A stretch of 64,000 nucleotides of DNA from Angomonas ambiguus (lineage: Eukaryota; Euglenozoa; Kinetoplastea; Trypanosomatida; Trypanosomatidae): the NCBI GenBank assembly GCA_019695575.1, contig JADNSB010000087.1:14157-78156 (forward strand), written 5' to 3'. How positions within the stretch are numbered: position 1 is the stretch's first letter; every line of letters starts with the position of its first letter. The position numbers were made by a program, and so were the translations under genes. Shown here in pieces: positions 19,731 through 32,300 of this stretch. The notes beneath the pieces are model-generated. The model was not told the origin of the DNA, did not search any database, and worked only from the letters and a program-made list of their open reading frames with translations.

Positions 19731-21562
19731 CTAATATTCAGAACCGTCTGAGGAATAGCTGCTTGTGTCATCGTCGTCATCTTCGTAGTTAGTGTTTCGG
19801 AAGCTGCGGCGGGACTGTACACGCTCGGCACGGCTGAGAGTACTCTTGGTGCTGGTCAACCGAGTTTCTTGTTTCTCACGAAGAATGGTCACTGTACCGA
19901 ATGCCTCCTCCTTGTTCGTGTCCAGCCAATGACGCACGTCCAGCGATTCGTCGAGTTCCGTATCGTCGTAGTCGGCTTGGTAGACGATAAACATTGGCTT
20001 CGCCTTGTTGCGGCAGCAGAAAAAGATGATGAGGAGAATGGAAAGGATCACCACCGCCCCGCAGGCGACCGCGATACCGACGATGGCTCCCGTAGACAGT
20101 TTACTCTTCTCTCCTTCTATCATTTCGCATTGATAGTTGCCAAGGACGTCTCCTTTTTGACACTTTTGGCAACGGTTTTCTTGGCCAGGAACACACTCAT
20201 CACAGAAGGCCACCAGACAGGTCTTCTCAACGCAGTTGCCAGTTTTTCCGAGCTTGTAGCCCGTCTTGCACGTCATGCACACGCTGCTGAGAGTAGGTAC
20301 GCATTCATCGCACTGAGCGGCGGTGCACTGCGTGCTCCAGGCGGCGGGGTCGGAGGGATCGGCGAGGGGAGGCAGTTAGGGCCGAGGTACCGCTGGCGCA
20401 CGCCACACCCGCCACTGACCGCAGCCAGTGTCCCTGAAGGGCAGCCAATATCCGCCACGGTGTTCACGACAGGACCACTGACCTCGGTGGAGGACACTTT
20501 ACCGTTGCGGTCGACTACCGTGGTGATGGGGATCTTTAATTTATTGTTTTTTAGGTCGATTGCGGTGTTGCCGATGGTGATAGCGCGGCCGTAGGTAATG
20601 ATGTTAGGAACACCGTGGAAGAGGGGATTACTAAGGATGCCAAGACCCATATCAGTGGCGGTGATGGTGTCGAAGGTGACGCGTGGTTGGGTATTCTCGC
20701 CGGTGCTCACAATGTTTCCCATCTCAAAGAATTTCGAGCTCGTTTTGATGTTCTTGAAAATAAGCGTGGACGGACCTTTGAAGCGGTAAGCGTAGAGCCC
20801 AGAGGTGTGTTCCATAAAACTTTGCGTTCCGGCGTCGTGCTGGATATTCAGGAACCGTACGATGCCGTTATTTGCCGTGTATAGTGTGGAAATGGTATCT
20901 AACTTCATAAAAGATCCGAGACAGCTGTTGCAGGTAACGTTATCGATGGAGAAAACACCGCCGGTAGCTCCAAAGCAAGCACCATCGGAGTCTTCACAGA
21001 ACTTGCTGGTGGTCACTTCCACGACATGCTTTGCCTTATCCACATTCATCGCGGACAGAAAGAATCCGCTAGACGCTGGTACGGTAAAGTTGTCGGAAAG
21101 AGTCATGAAATTTCCCGTATTTGCCTCCCACTGCGCCGTCACTTCACTGATGTAAATGGTCGTGGAGCTGAGATAGAGTCTCGTAAAGTTAAACAATGTG
21201 GGGGCGGTGCGCAGAATGGCAGTCACCTTGGCAAAACGGAGAGAGGAGTGAGCAGGAAAGTAACCGTTGACGGCGATGGTGCCGTCGGTGATGGTGGAGT
21301 CGACGATGGTGGAGGTGAACTTCCCCTTGGAGCTGGCATCCGACGCGTTGTTAAACGCTCTGATCTCAACGGTATTGAGGAAAAAAGAGCTGTAGAGGTT
21401 GAAGGTTACATCAGAGGTGAAAGCAAATAGGAACTGAACATTGCTGTACGACTTTTCGGCTTCGTGAAGGGAACTTGTCAGCTGTTTCTGTGAAAGTGCC
21501 GAAGTGGTGGTGGTGGCGAGCAACGCTACCACAGTCAACACTTTTAGAGCAAGATTACTCAT
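19731..21562 (-). CDS. Type I surface membrane protein, with an apparent frameshift
   Basis: Two abutting frames (20273-21562 and 19731-20282) together look like one gene. The first has a signal peptide (MSNLALKVLTVVALLA, then TTTTSALS) and about 400 residues of Ser/Thr/Val/Asn-rich, beta-helix-like sequence. In the second frame, Cys-rich sequence (QCDECVP, CMTCKTGYKLG, FCDECVPG, CQKCQKGD) begins upstream of any Met, which shows it is a continuation. It leads to one membrane helix (AIVGIAVACGAVVILSILLI), CCRNK and an 85-residue acidic tail ending in a run of Asp and Ser. The frame changes within about 20343-20376, near a CCCC run in gene sense, so one base may be lost by mutation or by sequencing error. 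There are no Asn runs. Overall it resembles trypanosomatid surface-antigen-like proteins; the ligand is unknown. Confidence 0.7.
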
Positions 21563-21909
21563 TGTGTTTTTTTTTTTTTCTGTTTAGCGGTCAAAAAAAA
21601 GGAGTATATACAAATAAATAAATAAATAAAACTTTACTTGTGTACGAAAACAATAAAAAAAATTTGAAAAATAAAAGTAGTTTTTTTTTTTTTTTAGTTA
21701 ACTTTTTTAACGTTTAAAAGAGTTTACTCTTCCAAAAAAATAAAAAAAGAGAAAAGAGAAAGAAGTGAAATATAAAACAACAACATCAAAAAAATCCCAA
21801 ATAAACAAACAAACAAAGAATAAATAGAGTAGAAGTAGAAATGCAAAAAAAAAAAAACCCTCGAAGAAGTAATCATTAATCATAATCATCATAATAATAG
21901 TAATAGTAG
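21563..21909. other. Spacer upstream of the surface-protein gene
   Basis: No gene seen. The plus-strand purine run at about 21730-21768 is the pyrimidine tract in minus sense; the rest is A/T runs. Confidence 0.5.
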
Positions 21910-23378
21910 TTATGGATTCACCGAGAGGTCCGTGACCTGTAATGTGTCCCCAGAGCTAACGCCGTAGTAGGCCAACGAACGGTCTTCTCTATCCAGCGGT
22001 ACACTCGTTGGTAATACCCCGTCCGCCCCGGAACCGCTCACGGCATGAATACTCTGATGAGAAAGATCTATCTGAAATAGCGATCGACAGAGTTGTTTTA
22101 GCTGACCGACGGTGAGAGAACTAGGCAGCTGCTTCTGCACGCGCTCGAACAAATACTGTGGGGGTGGTTTTTTTTTATTTGTAGTTTCTGTCTTTTTTGG
22201 GTTCTGGTAGAGATTAGTAGTTTCTATGGTCAGGTTCAACATCACATGAGAGGTACCCTCCTTGCCGAGAATACTATCACCACCGCCGTTGTCGGCACCA
22301 AGCGATTGGATAACGTCCTTGTGTTTTTCGTATAGCGTATCGAGATACCTATAATCCGGGTAGTCGAGCTCACTGTTGCGTCGTTCCTCTTCTGCATTGC
22401 AGGACGGTGCTGCTGCTGCTGTCGTCGTTTCCTCTACATCATGTGGTGTATTCTTTTCCTTTTCCCTTTCCGCCTCCAACGCCGCTCGTCGTGCCAAACC
22501 CCTCTGTATATAAAACAGCTCCGAGTCGTAACGTTCTTTCCGACGCACCTCTCCACGGTTAAGGAGTGTGATGGTAGGAAGAGAAGCAATCGTATACATG
22601 CGAGAGAGAGTTGGATTCCAGTCAGGAAGTAAATAATCATACGTGATACGAAACCGAGTGAGCGCAGTAGAAGGCGCTCCTGTAGTAGTGGGTGTGGGCG
22701 GTGTTACTTCTTGGCAACCATACACTCGCAGGTAATCCAACACGCGCACATTATTTAAGGAAGGGCTGTCTTTAAGACACAGTAGTGTCAACTGTTCCAG
22801 GTAATAATAATCCTTGTTATTCTTATTGTTACTGTTATTATTCTGCTTCTCTGCGAGGGCCGCCTCTAGCTCCTCTTTACTCACCGAGGATAGACAGTTA
22901 TCGGTGAGGTAGAGCTCCCGTAGTTGGGGAAATATAATTTGAACGGTTTGACTGAAAGAATAATACTGTGACGGCGATAGACGTCTCTCACAGGAAGTGT
23001 CCTTCACCTCCTCTTCTGCCATTTTTTTTTCTTCCTTTTCCTTATTATGATTATGATTATTATTTTCATTTTCTTCCCCTTTTCTCCAGTGTTTAATTTT
23101 ATTATGGGCCAAAGAGAGTGTTTCGATGCTGTGAAAGACTAACTCCTCCAATTTTCGGCCTTCTTCCAAAAATTCCCTTTCTTGAGTCTCATTCTCGAAA
23201 ATTAAAAGGGTTTCTATTTCATTATTATCCAAGTGAAGTTCTTTTAAGTTTTTAATTTCAATTAAATTCTTTAGTTGACAAATACTTTTAAATCCAACAT
23301 TATTAAATACCAACTTTGTCAGTAAATGACTCTGTAGAGTGTGATGTATACTAACCGCTTCTCGTGCAGGAGACACCA

Positions 23379-23411
<33 letters not shown>

Positions 23412-23982
23412 GAGTATTATTATTATTTTTATCGCAGGAGGAGTCCGTCGTCGTCGAGGCGGTGGGTAAAAGAAGAAGACTAGGAATATCCGAAGTCTGT
23501 AACGTGTTTAACCTTGGAAAGTATTGAATCAACTTTTGTACTTCTTCTAACGTTAAGGAGGTGTTACCGGAGAGGTCTAAAAGCTCTAGTCGATTCATCT
23601 GCAACGCCTCCAGCGCATCCTTGTACGATTTATTATTATTATTATTTTCATTTTCAATGATTTTTTCTTCATCAGGCTTCACTGCGCAAGTAATGCCCTC
23701 CTCCTTCAGCACAACATGAGTCAAAAGATGATACTGACTCTGTTTTTCTTTTGTCTTTTCCATTCCCACCAGCTCCCACTTTTTATTATTTTTCTTTTTT
23801 AGTTTTGGATCGACCAGTAAAAAATCTTCTGCAGAGTATTGTTCAATGTCATCCGTACCGTAACGTGATTTTAACGCATCGATAAAACTCCTTTCCTTTT
23901 TTTTATCAACATTATTATTATTATTATTGTTCTTATTTTCAGTGACACCGCTTTCAGGGTCTTGATGAGCTGACACTGACAT
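21910..23982 (-). CDS. TBCE: Tubulin-specific chaperone E, lacking CAP-Gly (690 aa)
   Basis: The order of segments follows TBCE. Residues about 30-100 (SFIDALKSRYG, SQYHLLTHVVLKEEGITCAV) align with the TBCE linker that normally follows CAP-Gly. Leucine-rich repeats span about 125-430 (LELLDLSGNTSL, LKELHLDNNEIE, IETLSLAHNKI, LRELYLTDNCL). Then come the LLNRGEVRRKERYDSELFY block, which matches LNRSEVSKEERRGAEL in animal TBCE, the LDYPDYRYLDTLYEKH block, and a C-terminal ubiquitin-like domain (about 600-690: LPSSLTVGQLKQL, YYGVSSGDTLQV). TBCE binds alpha-tubulin and works with TBCD and TBCC in dimer assembly. The N-terminal CAP-Gly domain is absent; only an Asn-rich 30-residue leader stands in its place. 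Asn-rich loops interrupt the repeats. Confidence 0.85.
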
Positions 23983-24230
23983 TTTCCTTTTTTTTATTAT
24001 TATTAAAAGAATCTATGAGTATTTTTTTTTTATTTTAAGTTTTTTTTTTTTTCCTCTCTCTTTATATACTAAATAGTAGTCACAGTGATAGTAAAGAATG
24101 TAGAAAAAAAAAAAAAGGTTCAGTAAAAATAAAATATATATGGAAGAACGTTTCAACACCAATATAGTGATAGCGACAAAAAAGAGTTTTATAGATTAAT
24201 CGTTAGAGTCTTTTTTTTTTTAATTTTATT

Positions 24231-24896
24231 TCAAATGTGATGTGGCGGGTTCCATACATTTTTCTTCATCAATATATCCGTCTGCGGATCATCACCGACG
24301 ACATAAATATGCGAAGAAAACGGTACAAAGTTGTGTTTTTTATAAAATGCGATGGCGTTTGGATTCTTCTCCCACACCCCTAACCATACGTGTGTGATTT
24401 TCCATGGATGACGCACCGGATCGCGAGTATGCTTTTCGTTAATGATTTCCGCCATCTTCAAGGCAATGTTGAATAGTATTTGTCCAATTTTTTTTCGTTT
24501 GAAGGGCTTTTCAATGTAAAGGCGTTCCACCTCGATGGCCTCGTCCCCTTCCTTTTCACTTTGCGCGTCCTTGATGTTAATTTTAGTATAACCCACCGGT
24601 TTATTGTTATTTTCATACGCTTCTTCGTCCTCTTGTTTATTATTATGATGATGATGAGGATTAGGATTTTCCTTGCGTAGATAAGCTAAATAAAAGAAAC
24701 TGTTGGTATTTTGTAATTCTCTTTTTATTTTTTCTTTATTAAAGTTCTCACGAAGACACTTTTCCATATCTTCTTTGGTATTTGTTTCATGGAACGTATC
24801 GTAGAAGGTGCGGATGCCAATATCGGTAAGATCGTCCAAGTCCTTCATACTAGCTCGTCGAATGACTACTCTTTCTTCGATAGAACACTTTTTCAT
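24231..24896 (-). CDS. GNAT acetyltransferase, PaiA-like (spermidine/spermine N-acetyltransferase)
   Basis: A 221-residue GNAT protein close to Bacillus PaiA. Matching blocks are the opening RRASMKDLDDLTDIGIRTF followed by YDTFHETNTKEDME, GYTKINIKDAQSE, EVERLYIEKPFKRKKIGQIL (the acetyl-CoA-binding motif A region), HVWLGVWEKNPNAIAFYKKH, and YVVGDDPQTDILMKK. PaiA enzymes acetylate spermidine and spermine; substrate here is unproven. The similarity runs through the whole protein and looks closer to bacterial than to eukaryotic SAT1, so acquisition from bacteria is possible. His/Asn/Glu-rich insertions at about residues 78-92 show host-type expansion. It may link to polyamine (trypanothione) metabolism, which is inference. 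Confidence 0.85.
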   Translation of the reverse strand: MKKCSIEERVVIRRASMKDLDDLTDIGIRTFYDTFHETNTKEDMEKCLRENFNKEKIKRELQNTNSFFYLAYLRKENPNPHHHHNNKQEDEEAYENNNKPVGYTKINIKDAQSEKEGDEAIEVERLYIEKPFKRKKIGQILFNIALKMAEIINEKHTRDPVRHPWKITHVWLGVWEKNPNAIAFYKKHNFVPFSSHIYVVGDDPQTDILMKKNVWNPPHHI

Positions 24897-25363
24897 TATA
24901 GTATTATTATTATTATTATTACTCTATTTATGGTTAATAGTGGAAGACAAGGTCTATTTATTAAATGATACATACATAAATAAATATAAATATATGTATA
25001 CAGAGAGAGAGAGAGAGAGAGATTGGAGGGGAAAGGATAATAATAATAATACTCGAGATAAATCACTTTTTTTTTAAGGTATTATTTTTTTATGATCACT
25101 ATATGTTTTTTTAATTATTTTTTTATTTATTTGTATATTTGTAGTGCAGTCTACAAAGTCTGAATAAAACAGTACTGAATGAAAATATAAATTCCGAAAA
25201 AAAAATGTATATAGAATTGAAAATAAATAATTATAATAATACATATAGATAAGAGTATACAAGATTTTGAATATATAAATATATGTATGTATGTACAACA
25301 GAAAAAATAAATAATAAATAAAGCAAAGACGTAACATAATAATAATAATAATAAAAAGGTGTG
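24897..25363. other. Spacer between acetyltransferase and kinase genes
   Basis: No gene supported. An (AG)n run at about 25003-25021 reads as a CT-rich tract in minus sense, placed to serve the acetyltransferase gene. The rest is very AT-rich 3' UTR of the kinase gene. Confidence 0.5.
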
Positions 25364-25999
25364 TTACCTTTCTTCTCCACTGTTACTATTATTATTATTA
25401 TTACTATTATTATTATTATTATTATTATGATTGTTGCGGAGGGATTGGATATTAGCGAGAAGCGAGGAAGGAGAATTAAACGAAAAGTTCTGAAAATAAT
25501 CCTCTAAATTAACATCTAATCCATTATTACTATTACCACTCATACTACTATTATTATTGTTGTTGTTGCTATTATTATTATTATTATAATGTCCGTCCTC
25601 CTCCTCACTGTAGTTGGTAGCAGCGTTATTGCTATTACTATTATTATGACGAACTTGTGAAAGGTATTCCGCTACTGGGCGGGTACCAAGAGGATTACCA
25701 TCCTCATACGCTGCCGCTCCAGCACCTCCATTATTATTATGATGATTATCGCTGTCTTCTCCAGTGTCCATTCCATCTGCGGTGTTGAATGAGAAGCGAA
25801 ATTCGGGATTATTATTATTATTATTATTATGACTCTGGCGAAGAGGAGGTTGCCCTTGCTTCATGTTATCGTCAAAAAACAAGGCAGGATCAGAGGATGG
25901 AAAACTTTTGTTATCATCATTGTTATTTTCATTTTCAGAGGCCATTTTCTTTCTTTGAAGATTACGTTTCATCACATTTTTTCTGAAATCCGCTTGACG

Positions 26000-26032
<33 letters not shown>

Positions 26033-26160
26033 TTCGAAAAGAAGAGGACTGTCCTCGACACGGTAGTCGACGCCACTTAATGTTGGACCTAAAAATAAGC
26101 TGTTAGAGCTGTCCATCTCCGCTACAAATGATGGGGGTGGTGTTGAAAGGGGAACCGCCA

Positions 26161-26195
<35 letters not shown>

Positions 26196-26268
26196 GGAGG
26201 AATAGGGGAGCCAAAGTCGGTAGTAGAGGTGGAGGTGGAAGGAAATAGCATTTCCGAGACTAAGGGTG

Positions 26269-26305
<37 letters not shown>

Positions 26306-29300
26306 ACTTCGGTAAAGATTGGTGGAACGAGAAAGGTGATTGCCTGTATAAACTCCTCTACTCACTGGAGAGTACAAAGGATAATACCCGATGTCGTCGG
26401 CATTATTATTATTATTATTATTATTATTATCATTATTGTTATTATTATTATCTTGGTGTTTCGCTTGCCATTTGAAGCTAGGTATTCGGCTAAACCGATA
26501 CTTATTATTATTATTATTATTTCCGTTGTCGTTATTTCGGTTTAAGTCAGCTGGAAAGAGTATCGTACCCTCTGGTCCAATCACCATATCTCTTTCATCT
26601 ACCACCATATTATTATTATTATTATTATTAAAGTTAGAATTAGGATGCATGGAGCGGTTCTGTGTGGGGGTAAAGGTAAAACTTCCATTGCCAATGTAAA
26701 TATTAGGATTGTCCTGGTCTTCTAATTCGCTGCTGCTGCTGCTGCTACTATCCTCTCCATTCTCGTTGTTATTATGGTTATTGTTATTCTCTACGTTATA
26801 TTCATTATTGTAGACGGGTACTCTCTCTTCTTCTCCCAACTCATTCCGATGACCCTCATTATTATTATTATTATCGTTTGACGAATCCCACCAGTCTTCC
26901 TCCCCCTCTTCCTCTTCGCCTTCTTCGTCGTCGTAGTCGTAGTCGTAGTCGTAATAGTCGTAGTTCGAGGAAGAGGCGGACAATAATAAGGACGAGGCGG
27001 AGGAGCGGGCGTCGCTAGCAGGTGCATGCCGAGGAGTATCTTCTTGAGAAGGATGCTGTTCCGTATCGCTATGCTCGTCATCTTCATTGTAACCACTTTC
27101 GCTTAATGTAGGCGTGACTGCATCGTTTCCATTTTCTGTGTTTTCCCTCTTCTTTTTCTTTTTATTCTCATTATTCGTATTATCCTCCTCCTCTTCGTTT
27201 TTTGGTAGTACGACGGAGTGGTATGCGGAGTCTTCGTTCTCACTGTGGTCGACGTCCACTAACCCCGGCACCCCATGTCCATGAAACTGCGACGGAGGAC
27301 GGAAAAATACTAAAGGTATAGTCATCGTAGCGGTCGTCTCATTATTATTATTATTATTATTATTCTCATTATTATTATTAATAGCATCGTTGGGCGGAAA
27401 TTCTGTAGGAGGAAAAGAGTGCGGGGAGCCGCCGCTCTTCTCTCCAGGGTGTGAGGTGGAAGAGGTAGGCGTGACCACCTTGACGGGTACTGTGATGGGC
27501 AGTACCACTGGTATCATGTGGGTTAGACTGTTAAAACTTTTATTTTTCGGTTTGGTGTCCTCGTTGCTGCTATCATGGTAAGTATTTATATTAGAATCAC
27601 TGCTATTATTATTATTATTATTATTGTTAGTCGTGAAGTGGGTACTACTTTCCCTGCTAGGAGGATTACTCAGAGGGTTATCGTGGGATCCTTCTTCTTT
27701 ATGATTCTGGTTAGTATTATTGTTGTTGCTATTTTCCTCTTCCTCTCTCTTCTTATCCAAATTCCGATTTAAAATGTAACTGCTGAAGCTGTCTGGGAGG
27801 GGTTCTTTATTATTATTATTATTATTATTATTTTCGTTGGTTTCCCTCGTCGCCGCTGACGATGATGGGGATACACTTTCCGCGGCCTCCGTGTTCTCCC
27901 CTTCGTGATCTCCGACAGTACTGTCATCGTTATTCTTGCAGTCGTCCCTTTCTGTCTGTTGGTCATCGCCGTCCTCTTCCTCTTCATATTCCTCCTCTTC
28001 CTCTTCTGTAGTGCAAGTGGTGTTGTTCACGTTATTATTATTATTATTATGAAGGACAAGGTTCTCTTCTGAGAGATCACCCCCTTCTTCATGGGCGTCG
28101 ATTTCGTAGTATCCAAAATGATTACTACAACTCCCATCCCTTTCGTTATCCTCACTATTATTATCATTATTATTATTATTATTATGGTTGTTATCATGAC
28201 CCGCACCCCCTGCCGCAGAAGAAGTCTTGATATTAGCAGACTCTCCTTCCTGGTTCCTCTCCATCTTATCTTTATTGTTATGATTATCGTTATTATTATT
28301 ATTATTATTCGTATTAGGAGAACCGCTGGAGGAAAGCGTTTCCGCTGTCTTTTCCATTTTTCCTTCACTCAGCGCGGTACTCGCATTATTGGTGCTGACC
28401 ACACTATTATGTCGCTGAAGCGCGGCCGCAATAAAGTCTGGTGGGACAAAAGCCGTTCGCGTAAACAAATCCAAATCTTTATCGTTATTATTGTCATTAT
28501 TATTATTATTATTAGTGCCTTTACCACCTTTACCTCCCATTGGTGAACTCCTTTCTTCATCTTCCTCTCCTTCTCCATCCTTCGCACTGGAACTAACCAC
28601 GGTACTCTTTTCGCTGGTTTTAGAGGTGGTGGTGGTCGTGGAGGTGTCCGCCCCCTCCGGCAAGACAAGCGGTAGTTGCGTTTGACTGTCGATGCCATCT
28701 CTCCCCGCCTGCGGTGCGTTCACGTGATGGAATACAGAAGGCAATTGCAGCCGATTGGGGGAGGCAAACGACTTTTTCTTGTTTTGTTCGTCGCTGAAGG
28801 GGTGTGGGGAGTAGTCTCTACTGTCCTCGGAGGAAGCGTCGTCGCCGTTACCGCCGCCGACCACCCCACTCGTCTCCTCTCTGCTGGTGTCGATGTCGTC
28901 GTCCACCGCTTCTTCCAGATCCCGTCTACCCTGAGGGTTAGGGTGAGTGGTCGCCGCCGTCTTTGGAATCGGAGCGATACACTCTTGAATAAGTTCTTTG
29001 ATTCGTCGACCGCCATCCGCCTCCGAGTAGCGCCGCTTTACTCCTCCTCCTCCTTCTCCTTCCTCCTCTGGATTATTTTTATTATCCCTTTCGTCGTTAT
29101 TATTATCCTTACTACTATCGGTGTAGAGTACCGTTGCTTTTCTTTTCAGCGGTATCGCGTCAAGAGAAGCACTACGCAGAGCCGTGTGAGGAAAGGTAGA
29201 GGTGGACGTGGAGCTGGCGTTAGGGGTGGTACTACTGTTATTATTATTATTATTATTATCAAAGGCGGCAGTGGTGGTGGTAGTGGCTGTTGGTGTCGCG

Positions 29301-32300
29301 GCTTCCTCTCCAGAGTGTTGTACCGCTACACTGGGATCCACACGAAGGGGGCAGGATGGCAAGGGAGGGATAGTGGTGGAGTTACCCGGTGCGGCATCGA
29401 CGTCTGCATCTGTGTCCACCTCTTTGCTCACCAGTGTCGGTCCTGACGGGGTTAGTATGGCTTGCTGCTGCAGGTTCTCCAACAACTGTTGTTGCTGTGC
29501 GTACTGCGCCGCGGCAGTCGCCAACACCACCTGCCGTATTCTTTCCTTCTTGAGCTGTTTCTTTTCTTTAATTCGTTTCTGTTGCTCAATCGCCGCGTTC
29601 AGCCCATTGGCGGTGACGGCGAATGGGAAATAACGTAAGTCATCCTTGGTGCGTATTTGAGGGACGTACAGAGGATCGATAGAGTACTGCAGGAAAAGTT
29701 GCTTCCACCTCCTCGGTCGCTTCGACCGAGGTAGACGAGATACAAACTGTTCTGCGGTGATATCATCAAGCGCTTTATACTTTTTATTATTATTATTATG
29801 AGGGTTAGCTTCCTTAAGAAGTGTGCTCTTTCTTTTTTTCTTGAGGTTGTGGTCGCTACTGTTGGGATCACTGCGTATACTGTTTTCTTCCTCAGTATTG
29901 TACGGATGAGTGGAACTGTTATTATAGAAGGAAGAGGAGGGAACGACGGTGCTGCTATTATTATTATTATAAGTATTATTATGGTGGTCCATTTGACTGT
30001 TTAATGGACTCAAAGTGTTCTCTTTTGGTTGCGTCAAGTTCGCCTCACTACTTTGACTAATGGCAGAGAAGGAACTATTATTATTATTATTGTTTAATGT
30101 TGGTAATTGCTTCTCCATAAAGGAGACCGATCCTGTTTCAGTGTCTTGTACGACTTCGAACATTTTATTCCGCTTCTTTTTTTTACCTTCGTTTTTATTA
30201 TTATTACCATGACTGTTGTTATTATTATTACTATTGTCGGCGCTCGCTCCCGCATCACTCTGAACATAAGGGGAAACAAAAAAGTTTTCATACACGCCTT
30301 CTTGTTTGTAATATAACTGACTGGTCACGTATTCACAACTAAAAAAAGGGTGTTCCAACACCTCTTCTCCACACAGCCGTTTCTCCACCTCCTTATCCAG
30401 CAAGGAAAGTATTAAATCCTTTAATAAGGCGTTCGCTTCGTTAATTTGGGAAAGGGCACACGAAAGGAAAATATCACGACTGGCGGGGGTGAGTGTCTTT
30501 CCCGACACGGGCGGTAGCTCCAGCGTCACTGGAGGCTGAAAAAGAGAAAAATTTGAATGCGGATAAAAGTTGTAGTCCGCAGCGTGGGTGAAGCTGGCGT
30601 TATTGCTGGTAAACAGAGGAGCTGCGGGTGTACCGGGATGAGAAAGATTAGGAAAGTGCCCTGTATGGTGTTGTGGAGATGCTGTATGACTCAGCATGGC
30701 GACTAAACTTCCATCTGGCTGTAGTTGAAACGAAACATTCGTCGGCGTCCGACCACCAAAACTAGTATTAATATTAAGACTATGATTGTTAGGATGCTGA
30801 TTATTATGGTTGTTTAAAAAAGGGAAGGCCACGAAGCTGCCGTTACCGAGACTGGTGAATGAGGCGTTGAAGGATTCTCCTCCAGGACCGACAAAACTTC
30901 CAACAAATGAATTATTAATATTATTAGTATTAGGATTCGTCATGCTTCGATTCGTTCGGTTTAAGTTATCCTCTTCCTCCTTATTATTATGGTTGGTGTG
31001 AGTATGGTCCTTGGTGGAAGGAGCAGGACTATTCGTAGCCTTTGAACGGTCTACTTTATTATTTTCCTCCTCCTCCTCTTTATTATGATGATTACTATTG
31101 TTATCCGTATCGGTATTATTGTTTTGATGTTGGTGAAAAGAGCGATTAAAGCTTTCTTGAAAGTCTTTTTGAATTTTCATCTCTCGCCGCAGTTCTTGAT
31201 GGCGGTAGTGCAACTGTGCAACGCGAGTGTGTACCTCTAATGCCGTCAGTTTAAAGTCATTTTCTTCGTCTATTTCCAAAGCCTCCTCGACAATTTTTTT
31301 GTATAGATAAAACATATTAGGATCGTCAAAAGCTCTTCGGCCGTTGCACCACTCAAATAGCAAACAGCCATACGACCACCAATCCGTGCGGTGATCATGG
31401 CGTTCGCCTTTTAACATTTCCGGAGACATGTACTGTGTTGTACCGGTAAAGCTGTTTGCCTTTCCATCCTCATTATTATTATTATTATTATGATTGTCTT
31501 CTTCATTGCTGTGGTTGGGCTCTTTATCGGCGGTGGCGATCACAGCGCCTTTTCGGTGTTTCGCTACTCCAAAGTCCGTCAACTTTAAATGACCTTCGCG
31601 CGTAATTAAAATATTTTCCGGTTTTAAGTCTCGATAAATGAATCCTTCTTTGTGCAGGTAGGACAGTACTAGCGCAATTTCAATCGCGAAGAAGGCGATC
31701 ATGCGGATAGAAAAACGACTATTATCCAGCGCAAAGTTTGGAAGTTTAACCGTAGTGTCTTCCATCTTATGCGGCACAAAATTATTGGTCGCGCTGCTTT
31801 TCAAGTTGGGGTTATTATTATTGTTGTTATTGTTATCCTCATTATTATTATTATTATCTTTTCCTTCCATATTATTATGAGTAGTAGTACTAGTGTTGGG
31901 TAGAGACATGCTGGGAGCGAAAGAGGAGTCGTAGGAGTGTCGACCGCTATAAGGATTGACGGCGACTTCTTCTCTTGTTTCTCGTATGCGAGGGATGGGG
32001 GAATCCTCTTTACTATCTTTATCGGTTTTATCGATGTATTGCTTACTTGTATTTCGGGATAAAGAGGAGGAAGAGTATCTCTTTTTCTCCCTCCTTCGTC
32101 GTCGTTGACGTTCTTTTTTTCTTTCTTCGTCATCGTTGTGGAAGTCCTCTCTGGTGGAGGTACTTTGTGTACGTCCGCCATTGTGGTGATGATGATGATG
32201 ATGGTGGTGTGCCTGCGCCTCCTTCATGGAAGCATTAAGAGGAACAATCGTTAACAAAGGACTGTGTTTTCTTCGTCTCCCAGAGATACTTCCTCCATTA

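Noticed and set aside
19731-20282. The Cys-rich/transmembrane frame as a separate small gene
   Set aside because: It has no ATG at its head, its Cys pattern continues upstream in frame, and it lacks a signal peptide and a spacer with a pyrimidine tract.
26336-28546. Plus- and minus-strand frames with long Ile, Leu or Tyr runs across the kinase gene
   Set aside because: They are other-frame readings of AAT/ATT repeats that encode Asn in the real gene.
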